DNA of 64,000 bases from Solanum dulcamara (lineage: Eukaryota > Streptophyta > Magnoliopsida > Solanales > Solanaceae). This document shows, one piece after another, positions 46,621-64,000 of the stretch. Positions within the stretch are counted from its first letter, which is position 1. Each line of letters starts with the position of its first letter. The position numbers were made by a program, and so were the translations under genes. Under the pieces are notes generated by a model. It did not search any database. It was given only the letters and a program-made list of their open reading frames with translations, and was not told the origin of the DNA. Location: contig NC_077244.1 in NCBI RefSeq assembly GCF_947179165.1, positions 79,140,144-79,204,143 of the forward strand, written 5' to 3'.

Positions 46621-49600
46621 TCATGAATTTATAGGCTTCAATCCTATCCCCCTCGATGTGCTCCAGACCTTTTCTCTAGTTAAGGCCTTAGTAATAGGAT
46701 CTGCAAGATTTTCACAAGATTTGATATTTAAACATTAATGGTACCATTTGTCAAATACGATCTTATATTACTGTGTTTCCTCCTTATAGGTCTGGATTTA
46801 CCGTTGTAATAACAATTTTGAACTCTACAAATTGTTGCAGTACTATCACAATGAATTAAAATTGGAGGAATTGGTTTTTCAAAATAAGGTATTTGAAATA
46901 ATAAATCTCTTAACCAATTCGCTTCCTAACTAGCAGAAGCTAAAGCAATTAGTTCAGCCTCTGTGGTAGAGTTAGCAATTATAGTTTGCTTTTTTGATTT
47001 CCAACAAATAGCACCACCACCCAATGTAAAAATATAACTAGTGCTAGAATAGGAATCACCTGCTAGAGTGTTCCAATCTGCATCAGAAAAGCCTTCAAGT
47101 ACAACAGGATATTTTTTATAGAACAAATCACAAGTTTTTGTTCTAGTTAAATATCTCATAACTCTTGTTATAACATGTCAATGTTCAATACTTGGCTTGC
47201 TTGTAAACCTGCCAAGTACTCCTACTGCATATGCAATATCAGACCTAGTGCAATCAGCCACATATCTCAAACTCCTAATTAAGCTAACATACTCCTTTTG
47301 ATTTATCACATCATTTTCAGTTTGAACAGGAAACAAGTGTATACTTGAATCAAAAGGAGTTAAAACATGCTTGCAATCAAGAAAGCTATATTTTTTCAAA
47401 ATTTTCCCAACATAATGTGACTGGTCAAGGAAAATTCTATCACATGTTCTAGTAATTTTTATTTCAAGAATAAAATTTGCCTCACCAAGATCTTTCATAT
47501 CAAAATGGCTTTTAAGAATGTTCTTAGTATCATCAATAACATTCATATTCGAGCCAAAGATCAATAAATCATCGACATATAGGCAAATAATAACATGTGT
47601 ATTATTCCAAGACTTATGACATATGCACTTATCACACTCATTTGTTTTAAAATTATTTTCAATCATGCAGAAATCAAACTTTTCATGCCATTGCTTTGGT
47701 GACTGTTTTAAGCCATATAGAGATTTAGTAAATTTACATACTTTGCTTTCTTGGCCTGCTTCAACAAAACCCTCAGGTTGTTCCATATAAATTTCTTCAT
47801 TAAGATCTCCATTTAAAAAAGTAGTTTTTACATCCATTTGATGAATATGCAAATCAAAAATTGCAGCCATAGCAATTAAAAGTCTAATGGATGTAATTCT
47901 TGTAACCGGAGAAAAAATATCAAAAAAATCTAGGCCTTCTAGTTGCTTAAATCCTTTAGCAACTAGTCTAGCCTTATATTTATCGATTGATCCATCTGGT
48001 TTTAACTTTTTTCGTAAGACCCATTTGCAACCAATTGTTTTACAACCTAGTGGTAAATCAACTAACTTCCAAGTTTTATTAGAAATTAGTGATTCTATTT
48101 CATCATTTATAGTCTCTTTCCAAAAAATAGAATCATGCGAAGATAAAGCTTCTTGTAAAGTGAAAGGGTCATCTCCAACATTAAAAACATAAAAATTATG
48201 ACCAAAATCTTTTTCTACTCTAGCTCTTTTAATTCTTCTTAACTCAAAATCATCAATTTTTTTATTTTTTAAAATGGAAGAAGAACTAGGTAGTGATATA
48301 ATATTTTGTTCAATTGTTTGACCCCCACTATTTTTAGAATCAAAAGGAAATTTATTTTAATGAAAAATAGCATCACCTGATTCTATTACAATATTATCTT
48401 CAAGATTAAAAAATTTATAGGTTGTACTATTTGAAGCATAACCAAGAAAAGCGCAAGTAGTAACTTTCTTACCCAATTTTGTAATCTTGGGATCCATTAG
48501 CCTCACAAAGGCTAAACAATCCCAAAAATTTAAAGGCGCATTTGACTCAATAAGCATGACATTAGTCAATTCAACCAAAGTTCTATTTTTTCTTTCTGCT
48601 ACACCATTAGATGAAGGAAAATAAGGAGGAGTAGTTTCATGAATTATTCTCAATGATCTAACAAAAAAATTAAACTCATTTGACTCATATTCACGGCCTC
48701 TATCACTTCTAATTCTTTTTATTTTCTTTCCAAACTGATTTTCAACCTCATGGAGAAAAAATTTAAAATTTTCAAAAGCATCACTTTTATTTTTCATTAA
48801 GTAAACATATGTAAACTTAGAAAAATCATCAATGAAAGTGATAAAATATCTATTTCCTCCACGAGTTAAAATTCCTCTAAGTTCACAAATATCAGTGTGA
48901 ACTAATTCTAATAAATTAGTTTTTCTTTCAACTTGAAAATGAGGCCTTTTTGTGATTTTAGCTTTACTACAAGCTTCACATTTTTCAAAATTCTTTTTAA
49001 TCACTGGGATTAATCCTAAACTACTCATGATTTCAACATAACGATCATTAATATGACACAAACGGGCATGCCAAAAGTTAGTAGAAGAAAGCATGTAAAC
49101 AGAAGTAGAAACTTTATTCATTTCAACATTCAGTTTAAACATCCCATCACAACTATACCCTTTTCCCACAAAAATACCTTTTTTCACAATTACATATTGA
49201 TCAGATTCAATAATTTGTTTAAAGCCTGCTTTATTAAGAAGAAAACTAGACATCAAGTTTTTTCTCATGAAAGGAGTATAAAGTACATCTTTCAAAGTTA
49301 ATACCCTTCCAGAGGTAAAACACAATTCGACATCTCCCGTTCCAAGCACTTGAGTAGTATGAGAATCACCGAGCATGATAGTTTTGGGCTCTCCAAAAGG
49401 AGTATATTTTTTAAACCAATCTTTGTCATAAGAGACATGACGGTTTGCACCAGAATCAGCCCACCATCCATCAACATTCTCAACCATGTTTATGTCTGTA
49501 ATCATTGCCACAAAGGGCTCTTCGGTAATGTTTGCCTGAGGTGTAGGACCACATTTCGGGTATCTGAAAAATTGAGCAATATGCCCACTCTTGCCACAGA

Positions 49601-50411
49601 CAAAGCACAGTCCTTTATCATAAACTTGTTGATTTTGTGCTTGGCTATTTTCACCATTATTTGTCTTAGGAAGTCTACCATTATTTTTCTTGAACTTTTT
49701 TTTTTTAGGCTTCAAAGAGGTATTTTTGTTAGATTCAAGAGTAGCATATTTTGAAGTAACTAAATTTACCTTCATTGTGATGTTGCTCTCTTCATTTTGT
49801 AAAAGTGCATCTTGGCCCCTTGCCTCCTCTTCCATGCGGATTTTCATTATTAAAGTCTCAAGAAAGGTTTCATTTTGTTTGTGGCGCATAATTTTTTGAA
49901 ACTCCTTCAATGAAGGCGGAAGATTGTCTATTATGCCACAAACAATAAGGTTGTTTCCAATTTTGACTTCCTCGGACCTGATCTCTCCAACGATCATTAT
50001 AAAATCTTGAGCTTGGTCTATCACTGATCTGTCATCCCCCATTTGGAAATGAAAAAATTGGCTAGCTGCATATTTTTTCGCTCTAACTTCTTCGGCATCA
50101 TATTTACTCTGCAATGCTTTCCAAATTTTCTTTGCACTAGAGTAAGTTCTATCATAATAATCATAAAAATTATCAGATAGACAATTAAGAATATAATACC
50201 GACACTTGTAGGAATTATCATTATACTTTTCCACTTTCTCTTGATGAGAAATAAGTTCATCACTATCCATGGAGAGGATATCAACTTTATTAGAATTCTT
50301 CTCAGTTAAGACATATGAAACATTAAGAAGACTTAAGTAGAAAAGTACTTTACTCTTCCATCTCTTGAAATGATTACCATTGAATTGAAATGGCTTGTTT
50401 AGATCTCCCAT
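46621..50411 (-). pseudogene. copia gag-pol polyprotein with nonsense mutations
   Basis: The reading from ATG 50411 stays in one frame for 1227 codons to 46728, interrupted by three in-frame stops: TAA 48357-48359 after integrase, TGA 47178-47180, and TAG 46926-46928. Near 46728 a short frameshift moves the last 30 or so residues (SCENLADPITKAL, WSTSRGIGLKP) to another frame, ending at 46621. Domains: Gag with UBN2-type region; a zinc knuckle CFVCGKSGH in which the fourth ligand, normally Cys, is Phe; protease ([10 protein letters not shown]); integrase ([16 protein letters not shown]); reverse transcriptase with YVDD (LYVDDLLIF, near 47570); RNase H (DADWNT, TEAE). The Gag-integrase part is still an open 684-codon frame. 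The element cannot make its reverse transcriptase without readthrough. Confidence 0.95.
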
Positions 50412-50462
50412 CTAGATATCCGCGGATTTTTCAATTATAGCCATATTGAATCTCCTTAAAAT
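50412..50462 (-). other. short copia leader without a tRNA-type primer-binding site
   Basis: Only 51 bases separate the 5' LTR from the gag ATG. Two bases inside the LTR border the minus strand reads TTTAAGGAGATTCAA (50460-50446). This is not the initiator-Met site TGGTATCAGAG usual in copia elements. The same 15 bases occur in the LTR in the opposite orientation (50557-50571), so leader and LTR RNA are perfectly complementary there. Confidence 0.6.
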
Positions 50463-51088
50463 TGTTGGTGAAATTACAAGATTACAAATTATAATTGAAA
50501 GATAAAATGAAAAAAATAAATTATCTTCTTGGCTGAGGCGCGGATATCTCGCTCTCTTTAAGGAGATTCAAGCCCACTGCAGCAAATTTTTTCACCGATC
50601 CAGCAGTAGTCCTCTTGACTTGTCTCCTCCAGGATACAATAGCCTTATCAAAAAATGTAACTCAACAAACTCTGGACAAGAGTTGAGTTTAAAGCTCCAC
50701 ACAAAGAACATCTCCCTTCAACTAATAAGAACTCTCTTTTTAGACAAACTTAATTCTCTCAAAAAAATTTCTCTTATATTTAATTTCAAATCAAAGAAGA
50801 CCTCTCTATTTATAGGAGAGAAAATCATACAAAGATGAAAAAATGATGGAATGCCATCATTATCATCATTTAGTGCACCATTATGATATCATTTAGTGCA
50901 CCATTATGATTTAGTGCACCACTTATTAGTGATAATTATGTTTAAAATACATAATGGAATGATTTAGTCTTGCACTAACTAAAGATGATAATGAAAGGCA
51001 TTTTATGCATTAATGAAAAATAGAATAAAGATGACATTAAATGTCATCAATGGACAATTGTTAAAATGTTAAAATGTCCACACTAACA
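50463..51088 (-). repeat. 5' LTR of the copia element
   Basis: 626 bp. The minus-strand TATAAATA box at 50807-50814 would place transcription start at about 50780. Downstream lies TTGAATCTCCTTAAA (50571-50557), complementary to the leader. Confidence 0.95.
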
Positions 51089-53153
51089 AGAACATTAAGT
51101 GATAATTGCTTGATTGGTTATCAGAATGTTGCTAAACTCATTTTTGACTTGATATATTACTAATATATATAGTCTCGTGATTCTCGCCTTTGGTACAGGA
51201 ACAGCGTTTAGATATGAGAATTCCTCCTTTCTATATTCTTTTGTGTCGGTTTTTGCTTGTGTTAAATTTATGGCTTCTAATACTAGTGTCGCCTAGGGAT
51301 TAGGAGGAGGACAAACTAATCAATTCTATAATTAGCACCCTTATGAATGAATCTCATTTAAAAGATATTTCCAACGCAGTAGTTTATCAATTACTTTTAA
51401 GTGAACAAAATGAAACAAGCTTCCTACTGAAGGGACCAAAAGGAATTCTCAGGTCTAAAGATAGTAATTTGGTAGAGACACCAAAATATCACCTTTTTTC
51501 TGTTTTAATGTACTCCACTCTCAAAATACTTGTCATGTTTCACTTTCAAAAGCTAAATTACATAAACTTTGACCAACATTTTAACATTTATTTTTTTCAT
51601 CATGTTAATATGAAAAGAACTAAAACTTCTACTAGTATTTTTCAAATATCTAAATTTTAAAATGTTGAATTAATCTTATCTAACTCTGGAGACTATTCAA
51701 ATTGATTGATTTCGAAAAGCAAAACGTGATAAGTAGTTTAATTTAAGACAGAGAGAGTATATATATATTAAGTTTCTGGTCCCCTTTTAAAAGTATGACA
51801 GGAATATATAGCAAGTTGGGTGGTGCATGGCATATATCTGTGTTAATGGTTATGGTGAGAGGGATAAGTTCTTATTGGGTGACTAAACAGGACCAACCTC
51901 GGCCCTATGGCTTTGATGATAACTTCTTACGGCTATTTCTTAATATTCTTTTCTTTATAAATCACTGACCAAAGATAAGGTTCTTTTTGGATATAGAAAA
52001 TATATACTAAAAGAAAAGGTTCCTTTTAATTTATTGTTTGAGAATCTTTGACTTACTCATTTACACAACTAACTAATATATATCAACTTGTATCATGCAT
52101 GGTACGTACTTCTGCTCTACTGGCTTCTGTTTATCATATTCCTATCCAACGGAACAAACAATTATAATAACGTGAAAGCTCATGCACGAAAACCAATGAA
52201 ATACTCCATTGTTCCAATTTATGTGAGACACACAATTTCAGAAAGAACTTGTGCTCTAAAACACAAAATCACATATATTGTGTGTAAGGGTTAATCAGCC
52301 CTAATATATATGTTCTTAACGTGATGTGATATTGTTCGCTTAATTTGGGTTAAATCCACATGATTTTCCCCATTAAAAGATTTTACACCGTTTTTCAATT
52401 TTTTTTCAGCTAACAATCTAGAAATTTGTTGGCATACCCAACAATGTGATTATAAATCATTTCAATTAAGGGTAATATAAGAAGTTTGCAATTAAATGTT
52501 ACTAAAGATAGAAAGAGACAAATTGAAAAAGAAAGTGTACATATCACATAAATTTGGAATAAAGGGAGTACAATCAAATTTCTAAATGTAGATTGTTGTT
52601 TTTACATTTCCTACAATGATAAATGGAAAAATTACGCACGTCCTCTGACTTCTCTGAGATCAATATAATGTATTTGTGCAATGAGACTATGTCATTTTCA
52701 AAAAGTCTTAACTCAATTCCTAGAAAAATATTCTCTGTTTTTTTGTGTGTTTTTTTTTTTTTTTTTTTGAGGGAGTGAAATAGAAAGATTCATATATGCA
52801 AACATGGGGCTGAGTGATCAAGGTAGATGAAACTGGCCTCACATTCCATAATAAAACAATTGTCCATATATATGTGGACAACAAAATTACTAGCCAGAAG
52901 CATAGAGAACATGACCATATAAATATAATAGTCATCAGAAGACTTGACTATTAACGTACCTCATTCAAATGTCTAATAATTGATGAGTTTAGTTATGCCA
53001 AACGGATCGATGTTCTATATATAAATGAAATTTCTCAGTACAGATAATTCCACACAACTACTGAAGTAGTATTAGTCTTAAATGTGAAAAAATATAAACA
53101 TGGCAACTAAAAAGAGAGATTAAAGAAAAGAGCTATTATTCTCACGTAGAGCA
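51089..53153. other. intergenic region
   Basis: No recognisable gene. The ORF at 51343-51660 has no family resemblance. A poly-T run lies at about 52749-52768. The last few hundred bases would hold the 3' UTR of the NPH3-family gene. Confidence 0.45.
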
Positions 53154-55697
53154 TCAAGAAACAGAAGGATTCCTTTTCCTGTGAAAATTAGGAAACCGAC
53201 TTTCTGAAGTTGCTTTTCCCGCTAATGGCGGACGCTTTGTATGATGTTTTATGTGGAACATTGCGTTGAGCTTGCTCAATTTCTTGGTGAACGACTTGAA
53301 TAACTTATTAGCAGGATGTGATGACGACTTTACTAGCCCCTCTTTCATAGACACGTGATCTTTTTCTAAATCCGTAAGCCTCATTCTCATTCTTGCTACC
53401 TCAAGCTTCAGCTCTCTATTTTCTCTCCTCACTGATGCATAATTGTCTCTAGGAGAGATGCATCCGCTTCCAGCCCCACTCCCTGAACGATGAGGAAACT
53501 GAAAGAATAACTGATTTTGGCCCCCATTCATTGCATTTCTCAGTCTCATTTGTTCGAAATACAGCACTTGAACTGCCATTTGCACTGGCAACCGCTCATT
53601 TTGTGCAGCATGACTGCACCCTTCTTCTGATAATTTCTCCCAATCAATAGTTTTGCACACTCTATACCGTTCAGACTCCTTAATGTTCGGATGAACCTGC
53701 AATCAATTTTTTACATTAACATGTGAAAATGTTTTATTATTCCCTAAGAAATTAAAGCCTGCAGAACTGGCGACCTGATAAAGGGAACGTACAGCAAGTT
53801 CATTAATTTCACACATGACCACTAAACTCTATCCAGTAAAATCACAAAACTATTTCTTGTAACAACATTTAATTACGCACTAGCTATAATAGTAAAGTCA
53901 TGAGTATTAAAACACTTACCTTGAGGAAATTATCTACAGCTCGATACAGTCCATCATCAACTAGACGGGCGTGGTCTGGAAGTAGCTCTGCCAGTGCTGT
54001 AAATTTTGATGGTGTTAGATTTGAATCTAGTGCAATTTCTGCCAGATAATTGTCCAATAATTTTGAAACCTTAAAAATTGAGCTTTGTTTGGGAGATCGA
54101 GGGCTGTCAAAGTCGTAAACCATTTCGTTTTCATCTCTTAGTTGGTTGTCTTCTGCATCATCCTCATCCAAATTTAAGAAAAAGGAAAAGATCCTTAAGA
54201 TTGAATCAGTGTCATACAGAGAGCTATAGCTGTTTCCATTCCCATTTCCAGGTAGAAGAAGATCCTCAAGAATCGCCTGATGTAGTTGCAGACCAATGCG
54301 CCTCTCTAGATCAGATCTACAAGAAGTAGATGCTGATGCTACTATTGCAGATTTCAACAAACTTGAAAGAAAGGCCATTGGAACTGTACTTTTCCTCGAC
54401 GCTGTTGGTAGCAAGCCAACTAAAGTTTCGACAGTGACCCTTTGTTTCTTTTGTAAATCCAAATCCAAGAAACTTGCTTTGACTAAATGAGGATCCTTAA
54501 CAATGAGCCCCTGAAGAGAATTTTGTGCATAGTTAATCAGAATTCTACTTATAATGTCTTGTTTAAGACCTTTGGTCTTAAATGCAGATAAAACTCTCTG
54601 AAACGATTCCAGATTCAGAAAAATTAGTGATTTTCCCCACCCTGTCTCTATATGAATTGGTTTGGATGGGAAATTATGTTCCAGCTTCAATAAACCAGAT
54701 GTAAGTTGCTCTTTACAAGCATTATTTGCAATAGCATTGATTAACCTACTAACAAGGTTGACTTCTTCTGATACTGGTAGTAGTTTTTCACAGCTGTGAA
54801 GAACAGACACGGAGTTGGATATGCTTGGGAATACTGTGTCCTTTAAGAACACCTCGGTTCGTATTTCCAGGTTCTTATCGGTGATTTCTTCTGTCATTTC
54901 CAGGAAACTGGCTGCACATCTTAGCATTGCAACATTTGTTATGGTAATCTCAATGTTCACCCCATAACAGAATTTTGCAGCGAGTTCAAATGCTTCAGAT
55001 CCACCAGGAAGAGCAGAAAGATTGAGTCTTGACATGTTTGAATCTTTTGCATCCAGCAGCAGCTTTCTAAATCTTCCACTTGTAGAAACCAGAGGAAACT
55101 GCAAAAAGAGTCTAAACACATTATAAACGCGTTGTTGTCCTATAGAAAACACTGAAATTAATAATGCATCCTCTACTTTATTTTAGACAGGATGGTAGTT
55201 ATGTGGATTATACAATGAAGTAAACTTTTGATTGTGATTTTTAAGCTACCTGTAGACTCACTAACCATTCATAATTAGTATGACTGCTGTTTTACCTAGA
55301 GTTGAGTAGTTCAATAACTTATGAAGGAAATTAAATAAAATAGCAAAGCAAGTTTAGGTAAGGTACTACATATTCATACCTTACGAAGAGCAAAACTGGC
55401 CGCTCCAACTTGTATTGTAACATCACTAGAAACATCAGAAATCGGCCTGCCACAGGAAATTTGGTCAATGGTGAAAAGTTGTAAGACAAGTCACGAAATA
55501 GGCTTAATAAGAAGGAAGAAGTCAATCAGCTTACATGTGAAGAAAACAAGAAAAGAATTGAATATTATCATATATAATTGGTTCAAAGATAAAAGTAATT
55601 GATGTACGTACCATTGGGATTGGGATTGGTGCGTACATGTTGGACGAAAAGACCTGCTCTTCACAGATATGTTAGTCTTCAATTCAGCAACTCCCAT
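53154..55697 (-). CDS. SETH6: NPH3/BTB domain protein, SETH6-like
   Basis: NPH3/RPT2-like proteins are plant plasma-membrane-associated BTB proteins; some are substrate adaptors for CUL3 ligases. Arabidopsis SETH6 is linked to pollen germination and tube growth. Exons 55612-55697, 55380-55446, 53920-55098 and 53154-53696 join in phase to 624 residues, all GT-AG. Residues 29-130 form the BTB domain (SDVTIQVGAASFALRK, then FCYGVNIEI). The NPH3 domain spans about 200-510 (GLKQDIISRIL, LLPDHARLVDDGLYRAVD, HAAQNERLPVQMAVQVLYFEQ). A C-terminal coiled coil (RRENRELKLEVARMRMRL, about 540-570) is followed by a basic Ser-rich tail. SPRSPKQSSIFKVSKLLDNYLAE and the N-terminus match what I recall for At2g47860 (SETH6). 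The glutaredoxin lies on the same side, as in Arabidopsis. Confidence 0.9.
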
Positions 55698-58059
55698 CTT
55701 TCTAGTCTCCCTGCACCAAATTAGTTAACACTACTCCAAGCTTAATATGCTGGCATGTTATCGACTGCGTCTGTCTCAATATAATATATAACACGGGAAG
55801 AAACTGGTCCTCTCTCTCTATCTCTCTTGAGTAAGGAGAAAGTCTCATCAATTTCCAATAATTATGTTTATGCTATTCACTTATTTTTCAGGTACCACAT
55901 TAATATTTTATTATTACTATTTAACTTAAGCGAGTTAAGAGTATTAAAATTCATTTAGGTATATGAAGGAATTAAAATTTATAATGATATTGCTACTTTA
56001 CGGTGGAAAAGTGACTTTTTTTCATTATCACCATGTTTTGTAGTATGTTTTTTTTTAAAAATGAGTAAATTCCTGAATCCTTGTAATCATGAGTAGTTGT
56101 GAAAGCTAATAACTCTTAAAGAAACAACCTAATTATGGATGAAATATCACTTTAATTTGATGGCAATAATATAATTGTGCTTTTTTAGGAAAATTCGCAC
56201 TGCATTAAGGTTAGTATAAATTAATGATGGACTCTTTAAGCTAAATACACATATAGGGGAAGTTGCATAGTTGACATAATTATTTGTAGTCTCTAAACCT
56301 ATATACATATTTTTTAAGGATGAATGGCCATTTCAAGACTGGGACATCATAATCAATGTATACCAAAAAATATCATCAAATGATGAGAAGCTCTAAACCC
56401 CAGCCATATAATGAGCCCCACAAACTCCTTTCTTTTGCCACTACACTAGATATAGGATTAAGGTCTCATGTTGCACTACGTCAAAGAATACTATACATAA
56501 TCGGATCACTAAGAAGGTGATTATTATTTTTACCACATGGATGTTTAGTGAAAACGTACGAAACATTGATTATAGTATTGGGATGAATGATGGAGTGGTC
56601 CAAGTCAACATTGGAGTGTTGTGGGGACAATGATTGCAATGACCCAATAATAATAATATAATTTCACATTAATATTTGGAGCTGGCAATGGCTGTGGATT
56701 GGGATCATCTCCAAACAGTATATAGTTTTGAGGAATTGGCTCTTTACTCTTCTTTATTTGACAATACAAAATATGTGTCCAGAACCACAATGCAGGCTTT
56801 TTCCCCACAGCTAACAAACCAAGCTGGCTAACATTGATTAATCTTTAACTTCTTAAAGAAATAGTCACTTTTTTATGAATAACTACTATTAACTAATTTT
56901 CTCTCTCGGCCATTATGATTAACACAATCGTACATAAGGATATGGGTAGGATATTGGTTCAGGTCTTAGAAATGTAGTAATTAATTAAGCAAAGTTTATT
57001 TATATGAGATCTAGTTATTCCACCCTTCACATCGCACCTAAAATAATACAAAGATCTACCCATAACTTGTACTAAATTTTATACAAAGCAAGTGAAAAGC
57101 TACGAAACATGGTGGTAATGCTCCTACGATACTTTTTCTCTCTTTTGGGCATGTGATATCATAAAATGTCAGAAGCAGAAAAAACTTTCCCACATTTTCA
57201 ATCGGAAAAATATCAACCAAGATTAGTAGATATGATAGATATTGATAAGAGTAGATCGATAGATTTCTCCAATGCTATGATCAAATATCTGCCCGATACG
57301 TATTTGCCAACTTATACAAAAAGCAAATAGTCAACAAATGGAAGGGAGGACTCATTTACTGTCTGCTCCAAAAGAATCAACAACTTGCTTTATTGGGAAA
57401 GTGAAAACTCTCGACTGCCCTACATAATGAATCAGATGTAGTAAGCACAATCGGATGGAATAAAGAGCCCACTGTGGACAAACTTAACCGCGATTAAGGC
57501 TTAATCGGCTCCAAAAGTAAAATGCCTATACAAATTACAAATGCAGGTGCGCTTGGTCTCGGGATTTTCAGGTGTCTTAAATTTTAATTAGAGGCTTAGA
57601 GTAGAGACCTTATATACTTTAACATTGCACAACACATTCATCTGGTTAAAATCCAACAAGTTGAACAAATGATAATATTTTCTGTTCAAAAGGAAACATA
57701 CACGTGCCATGAACAGGTTAAGATATTATAGTCCACATTGAACCATGTATAATCCAGGGGTTGCACTGACATATAGAAACACCAAAGCATAAGATTTACA
57801 CAAAGATGTGGAATTTAAGTGGCAATCAGGAATATCAGGGGAAAAAGTGCATGGCTGAAATATTTACTGCGAGGAATTCAAGTGCCTTCAACTTCAGAAA
57901 AAAAGGTGATGATATACTAACAACTGCACAAGTTGCCTACTCAGGCAAGGTCAAAAAATTTCGCTGCTATTTCCTTAGCGAACAAACAAATCCAGCTGTA
58001 CTCACTTCCACGTGGTGCCAAGAGAAGTCAATATAACCCCAAGGTATCAGCTTGTTGCC
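55698..58059. other. NPH3-gene promoter and CUL1 3' flank
   Basis: No gene is recognised. A (TCTC)n-like pyrimidine run near 55810-55828 lies in the probable NPH3 leader or promoter. The stretch directly before 58060 is the CUL1 3' UTR. The rest is AT-rich. Confidence 0.45.
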
Positions 58060-63766
<5,707 letters not shown>

Positions 63767-64000
63767 AAGCACAAACTGCGCATGAGCAATTGAAACCCCT
63801 ACATTAGCTTATCAAGAAAGAAACACGAAACAACAGTATATAACTAATTTGTAAAAGCAAATCCCACTCCGAGCAATAATCTATTAAAAATACAGCTATT
63901 TAAAGGAAACAATTAGGATGATCACATGCTAAAGGCAGCAGCATGCAGCAAGAACAACAATGCCTCAATCAGGAATTAGTTGGGACAGGTTACATCATAA
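63767..64000 (-). promoter_or_regulatory. upstream region of CUL1 (cut by the window end)
   Basis: The sequence before the CUL1 ATG includes GCGCAG 10 bases upstream, a possible 3' splice site for a 5'-UTR intron. The promoter is probably outside the window. Confidence 0.35.

Larger units (their letters stand above)
45411..51088 (-). mobile_element. full-length Ty1/copia LTR retrotransposon
   Basis: A 5.7-kb element in minus orientation. The two LTRs, 45411-46052 (3') and 50463-51088 (5'), start TGTTGG and end TAACA on the plus strand. It is flanked by AGAAT (45406-45410) and AGAAC (51089-51093), a 5-bp target duplication with one difference. The LTRs differ by roughly a dozen substitutions and one 16-bp length difference, so the insertion is moderately young. 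A polypurine tract lies beside the 3' LTR. The order of domains (Gag, protease, integrase, reverse transcriptase, RNase H) is that of Ty1/copia. The coding region is broken. Confidence 0.97.

Noticed and set aside
49053..49899. Several plus-strand ORFs of 69-134 codons
   Set aside because: Antisense shadows of the copia gag-integrase frame.
45411..51088. An intact, autonomous copia element
   Set aside because: Three in-frame stops and a terminal frameshift break the polyprotein.
51343..51660. 105-codon plus-strand ORF
   Set aside because: No family resemblance, ordinary AT-rich composition, no start context or splice support.

Overview
This window is nuclear DNA of a flowering plant. Genes have many short exons with GT-AG introns, the intergenic DNA is AT-rich, and both contain many plant transposable elements. 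The repeat families (an RTE-type LINE with a TTG-type tail, small hAT-like elements beginning TAGGG, and AGCTTATAAG-type and GAACCCATAA-type dispersed repeats) suggest a member of the Solanaceae. That assignment is inferred from repeat style and protein similarity, not from a search.

Layout, left to right. (1) 435-19453 (+): a complete 21-exon gene for the chloroplast protease DEG2. Its 6.9-kb intron 7 holds a LINE broken by a probable solo LTR, which itself carries two hAT-like elements. (2) 20934-21308 (+): a small arabinogalactan protein of the AGP25/26 type. (3) 21679-22255 (-): a decayed NET3/KIP1-like actin-binding gene. (4) 22877-25815 (+): a TIR1-type auxin receptor F-box gene with a miR393-like site. 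(5) 27110-28258 (-): an FYV7/TAP26-like rRNA-processing protein. (6) 29162-35233 (-): a CHY/CTCHY/RING E3 ligase of the MIEL1/CHYR type. (7) 35.2-40.1 kb: repeat-rich DNA with a truncated copia start, LTR-like DNA and a foldback element with arms of about 85 bp. (8) 40116-40412 (-): a CC-type glutaredoxin. (9) 43163-44750 (-): a repeat-derived ORF split by a hAT-like insertion. (10) 45411-51088 (-): a full-length Ty1/copia retrotransposon with both LTRs. Its polyprotein is broken by three in-frame stops and a late frameshift. (11) 53154-55697 (-): an NPH3/BTB protein most like SETH6. (12) 58060-63766 (-): a complete 19-exon CUL1.

Four of the genes encode ubiquitin-ligase parts: a TIR1 F-box protein and its CUL1 scaffold, a stand-alone RING ligase, and an NPH3/BTB protein of the class that can serve CUL3. 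The gene order also resembles Arabidopsis segments as I recall them: SETH6, glutaredoxins, NET3C, AGP26 and DEG2 on chromosome 2, and glutaredoxins, CHY-RING and TIR1 on chromosome 3. The window therefore looks like an ancestral eudicot block widened by transposons.

Exon borders were set by hand from splice sites, reading phase and recalled family sequences. No search was run.
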